Below, in pieces: positions 7,037-8,652 of a stretch of DNA of 8,652 bases (position 1 is its first letter; each line of letters starts with the position of its first letter). Location: positions 1-8,652 of the forward strand of contig JASEGF010000082.1 in NCBI GenBank assembly GCA_030017935.1, written 5' to 3'. The position numbers and the translations under genes were made by a program. The notes under the pieces were generated by a model. The model was given only the letters and a program-made list of their open reading frames with translations. It was not told the origin of the DNA and made no database searches. The DNA is from Bacteroidales bacterium (GTDB lineage: Bacteria; Bacteroidota; Bacteroidia; Bacteroidales; DTU049).

Positions 7037-7044
7037 TAATTTTG
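7037..7044 (+). promoter_or_regulatory. Bacteroidota -7 box for purB
   Basis: TAATTTTG is a perfect TAnnTTTG box, ending 9 bases before the purB ATG at 7054. A TTTG (7030-7033) lies just upstream, too close to be the usual -33 element. The 12 bases TAATTTTGTAAT are identical to those before the thioredoxin lipoprotein gene. The leader would be very short. Confidence 0.5.
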
Positions 7045-7053
7045 TAATAAAAA

Positions 7054-8391
7054 ATGAATCCCTTATTTCAAATATCACCTATAGATGGACGCTATCATAG
7101 CCAAACTCAAGTTTTAGAAAATTATTTTTCAGAGTTCGCCCTTATTAAATATAGATTAACTGTAGAAATAAAATATTTCATAGCTTTATGTAAACTACCA
7201 TTACCAGAGCTAGACGGTTTTTTGAATGAAGAGAGAGAAAAATGGTTAATTTCTATAATTGACAATTTTTCTATTAATGATGCAGAAGAAATAAAAACTA
7301 TTGAAAATGACATACGCCATGATGTGAAAGCAGTTGAGAACTGGCTCAGAATACAATTTGATAAAAAGAAATTTCAAAAAGAGAAAGAATTTATACATTT
7401 TGGATTGACATCTCAAGATATAAACAATACTGCTTTCCCAATGATGATGCGTGATGCATGGATAAAAGTATTAAACCCATTTATTGATGATTTATTGAAA
7501 CTGCTTAATGAACTCTCAGAAAATTGGTGGCAAATAGTAATGCCTGCACGCACACACGGACAATTAGCTTCTCCTACTAGACTAGGAAAAGAGATAGCAG
7601 TTTTTATCGAAAGACTGAATAATCAATTACATTTGATAAATTTTATCCCTTTTGCTGGCAAATTTGGTGGTGCTGTCGGGAATTTCAATGCTCATATAGC
7701 TGCTTATCCAGAGATTAACTGGGTAAAGTTTAGCAATGAATTTTTAAACAGTTTGGGACTTTTACGACTACAATTTACTACTCAGATAGAACATTACGAT
7801 TACCCTGCAGCTTTTTTTGATACACTCAAAAGGATAAACAATATTTTACTAGATCTTTCTCGAGATATGTGGCTATATATCATGTTAGATTATTTTCACT
7901 TGAAAATTGTAAAAAATGAAGTCGGTAGTTCTACCATGCCACATAAAGTTAATCCAATAGATTTCGAAAATGCTGAGGGGAACCTAGGGCTAGCCAATAA
8001 TATACTTAAACATCTTTCTGATAAATTGCCAATTTCTAGATTACAGAGAGATCTGAGTGACTCCACAGTGATTAGAAATATTGGTGTACCTTTTGCACAT
8101 TCTCTAATTGCTTATGATTCTTTGATGAAAGGACTTAAAAAATTAGAAGTTAATAAATCCACTATAGATGGTGATCTCGATAATCATTGGGAAATCATTG
8201 CCGAAGGCATTCAAACAATACTACGTAGATATGGTTACCCAAATCCTTATGAGACTTTAAAACAATTTACAAGAGGTAAATCTGGCCTCAAACAAGAAGA
8301 TTTTATTAATTTTATAGAAAGTCTAAACGTTAGTGATGAAATAAAGGATAAATTGCTTGCGCTCTCTCCACATACATATTGCGGGATATAA
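7054..8391 (+). CDS. purB: Adenylosuccinate lyase
   Basis: Cleaves fumarate from SAICAR and from adenylosuccinate, serving both IMP and AMP synthesis; active as a cytoplasmic homotetramer. The 445-residue protein belongs to the E. coli PurB branch (456 residues) of the fumarase/aspartase superfamily. It opens with ISPIDGRY (7-14). The catalytic features are RHDVKAVENW (88-97), FGLTSQDINNTA (116-127), PARTHGQLASP (164-174, with general acid His168) and the flexible signature loop GSSTMPHKVNP (291-301, with the base Ser at 292, matching E. coli Ser295 by the same 3-residue offset as His168). FENAEGNLGLANN and LPISRLQRDLSDSTVIRN follow, and the C-terminal NPYETLKQFTRG is typical. One departure is Ile-Arg where E. 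coli-type enzymes have Thr-Asn before HDVKAVE. It is monocistronic by context, divergent from DUF3098. Confidence 0.96.
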   Translation: MNPLFQISPIDGRYHSQTQVLENYFSEFALIKYRLTVEIKYFIALCKLPLPELDGFLNEEREKWLISIIDNFSINDAEEIKTIENDIRHDVKAVENWLRIQFDKKKFQKEKEFIHFGLTSQDINNTAFPMMMRDAWIKVLNPFIDDLLKLLNELSENWWQIVMPARTHGQLASPTRLGKEIAVFIERLNNQLHLINFIPFAGKFGGAVGNFNAHIAAYPEINWVKFSNEFLNSLGLLRLQFTTQIEHYDYPAAFFDTLKRINNILLDLSRDMWLYIMLDYFHLKIVKNEVGSSTMPHKVNPIDFENAEGNLGLANNILKHLSDKLPISRLQRDLSDSTVIRNIGVPFAHSLIAYDSLMKGLKKLEVNKSTIDGDLDNHWEIIAEGIQTILRRYGYPNPYETLKQFTRGKSGLKQEDFINFIESLNVSDEIKDKLLALSPHTYCGI

Positions 8392-8401
8392 TATCCTTTT
8401 T
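8384..8401 (+). terminator. Weak intrinsic terminator overlapping the purB stop codon
   Basis: GGATA (8384-8388) pairs with TATCC (8392-8396) around the loop TAA, which is itself the stop codon, and five T residues follow (8397-8401). The stem is only 5 bp (13-base dyad in all), so it is a candidate rather than a firm terminator. Confidence 0.3.
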
Positions 8402-8516
8402 ATTATATAATTAAGCAAAAATATATCTACTATTAATGATGTTTAGTAATCTTTGACTAATATCTATGCCAAATAATATTTTGTTTTAATAATTGTTTAA
8501 GGACGTAAAATAAGGG

Positions 8517-8549
8517 TTTTAACAATTTTTTTGAAAAAAATTGTTAAAA
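8517..8549. repeat. Perfect AT-rich palindrome, 16-bp arms
   Basis: TTTTAACAATTTTTTT (8517-8532) and its exact reverse complement (8534-8549) flank a single G at 8533. It lies 125 bases beyond the purB stop in a stretch (8392-8607) with no ORF above about ten codons in the plus direction. As RNA it would form a stem of about 13 pairs around TTTGAAA, with one G-C pair. It could be a bidirectional terminator between purB and a convergent gene, or a protein-binding site. The perfect symmetry is sequence fact; the role is inference. Confidence 0.6.
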
Positions 8550-8607
8550 GTAGTTTGTATGAAAGATTTTTAAATGTTATAGATTAAATATGTTTTAGAC
8601 ATCAAAT

Positions 8608-8652
8608 CACTGTACCGCTCCCATGCCCGCCTATCCGACGCCGCCAAATTCA
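8608..8652. other. GC-rich terminal segment, possible chimeric or foreign end
   Basis: Composition changes abruptly: about 28 of these 45 bases are G or C, and 26 of the 36 bases in 8610-8645, against roughly 30% in the rest. One minus-strand frame is open from the window edge (8650) to a TAA at 8570-8572, and would encode the C-terminus of a protein ending in SKTYLIYNI. A plus frame (LYRSHARLSDAAKF) is also open and has C-rich third positions, but its upstream stop (8580-8582) leaves no normal start codon. The stretch is too short to assign a gene. A mis-joined contig end is a real possibility. Confidence 0.45.

Noticed and set aside
7122..7313. 63-codon minus-strand open frame inside purB
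   Set aside because: Antisense to a clear adenylosuccinate lyase sequence, with no motif or promoter of its own.
8437..8575. Short plus-strand peptides such as MMFSNL, MPNNILF and MKDF in the region after purB
   Set aside because: All are under ten codons, with no start-site support, and expected by chance in AT-rich DNA.
8623..8652. Plus-strand ATG opening a frame MPAYPTPPNS at the window edge
   Set aside because: Only ten codons are visible, there is no promoter box or A-rich leader directly upstream, and other frames are open here too.
8592..8652. GTTTTAGA-like string near the end, reminiscent of the start of some type II CRISPR repeats
   Set aside because: It occurs once, no repeat-spacer pattern is present and no cas gene is in the window.

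Overview
The window is AT-rich (roughly 30% G+C by eye) and reads as chromosomal housekeeping DNA from a member of the Bacteroidota, probably near Bacteroidales. Four things support this: a DUF3098–uppP–truB gene string; a Bacteroidota-style ComA-like protein; thioredoxins with the FDY...W.Y.GD.PAIIDFYADWC pattern of Bacteroides TrxA; and start regions with no Shine-Dalgarno sequence but with TAnnTTTG -7 boxes, the promoter element of the phylum. All nine complete genes look intact.

Layout: (1) 1-3064, plus strand: a phosphosulfolactate synthase-like TIM-barrel protein, MurB (peptidoglycan precursor synthesis), then two tandem thioredoxins. The first is an envelope lipoprotein and the second is cytoplasmic. 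(2) 3087-6983, minus strand: DUF3098 membrane protein, UppP (undecaprenyl-pyrophosphate phosphatase), TruB (tRNA Psi55 synthase), then a 704-residue secreted protein of unknown function with a beta-barrel-like C-terminus. The first three are packed as an operon (4-base overlap, then a 22-base gap). The last has a promoter-like box of its own. (3) 7054-8391, plus strand: purB (adenylosuccinate lyase), divergent from DUF3098 across a 70-base intergenic region that carries a -7 box for each direction. (4) 8392-8652: no confident gene. It holds a weak terminator at the purB stop, a perfect 16-bp-arm palindrome, and an abrupt switch to GC-rich sequence in the last ~45 bases.

MurB and UppP both serve cell-wall synthesis (UDP-MurNAc formation and lipid-carrier recycling), TruB matures tRNA and PurB makes AMP/IMP. 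I see no mobile element, CRISPR array, tRNA, rRNA or defence system. I found no clearly new biological system. The items most worth a second look are the composition break and palindrome near the right end, the unknown 704-residue envelope protein, the lipoprotein/cytoplasmic thioredoxin pair, and the near-leaderless promoter arrangement.
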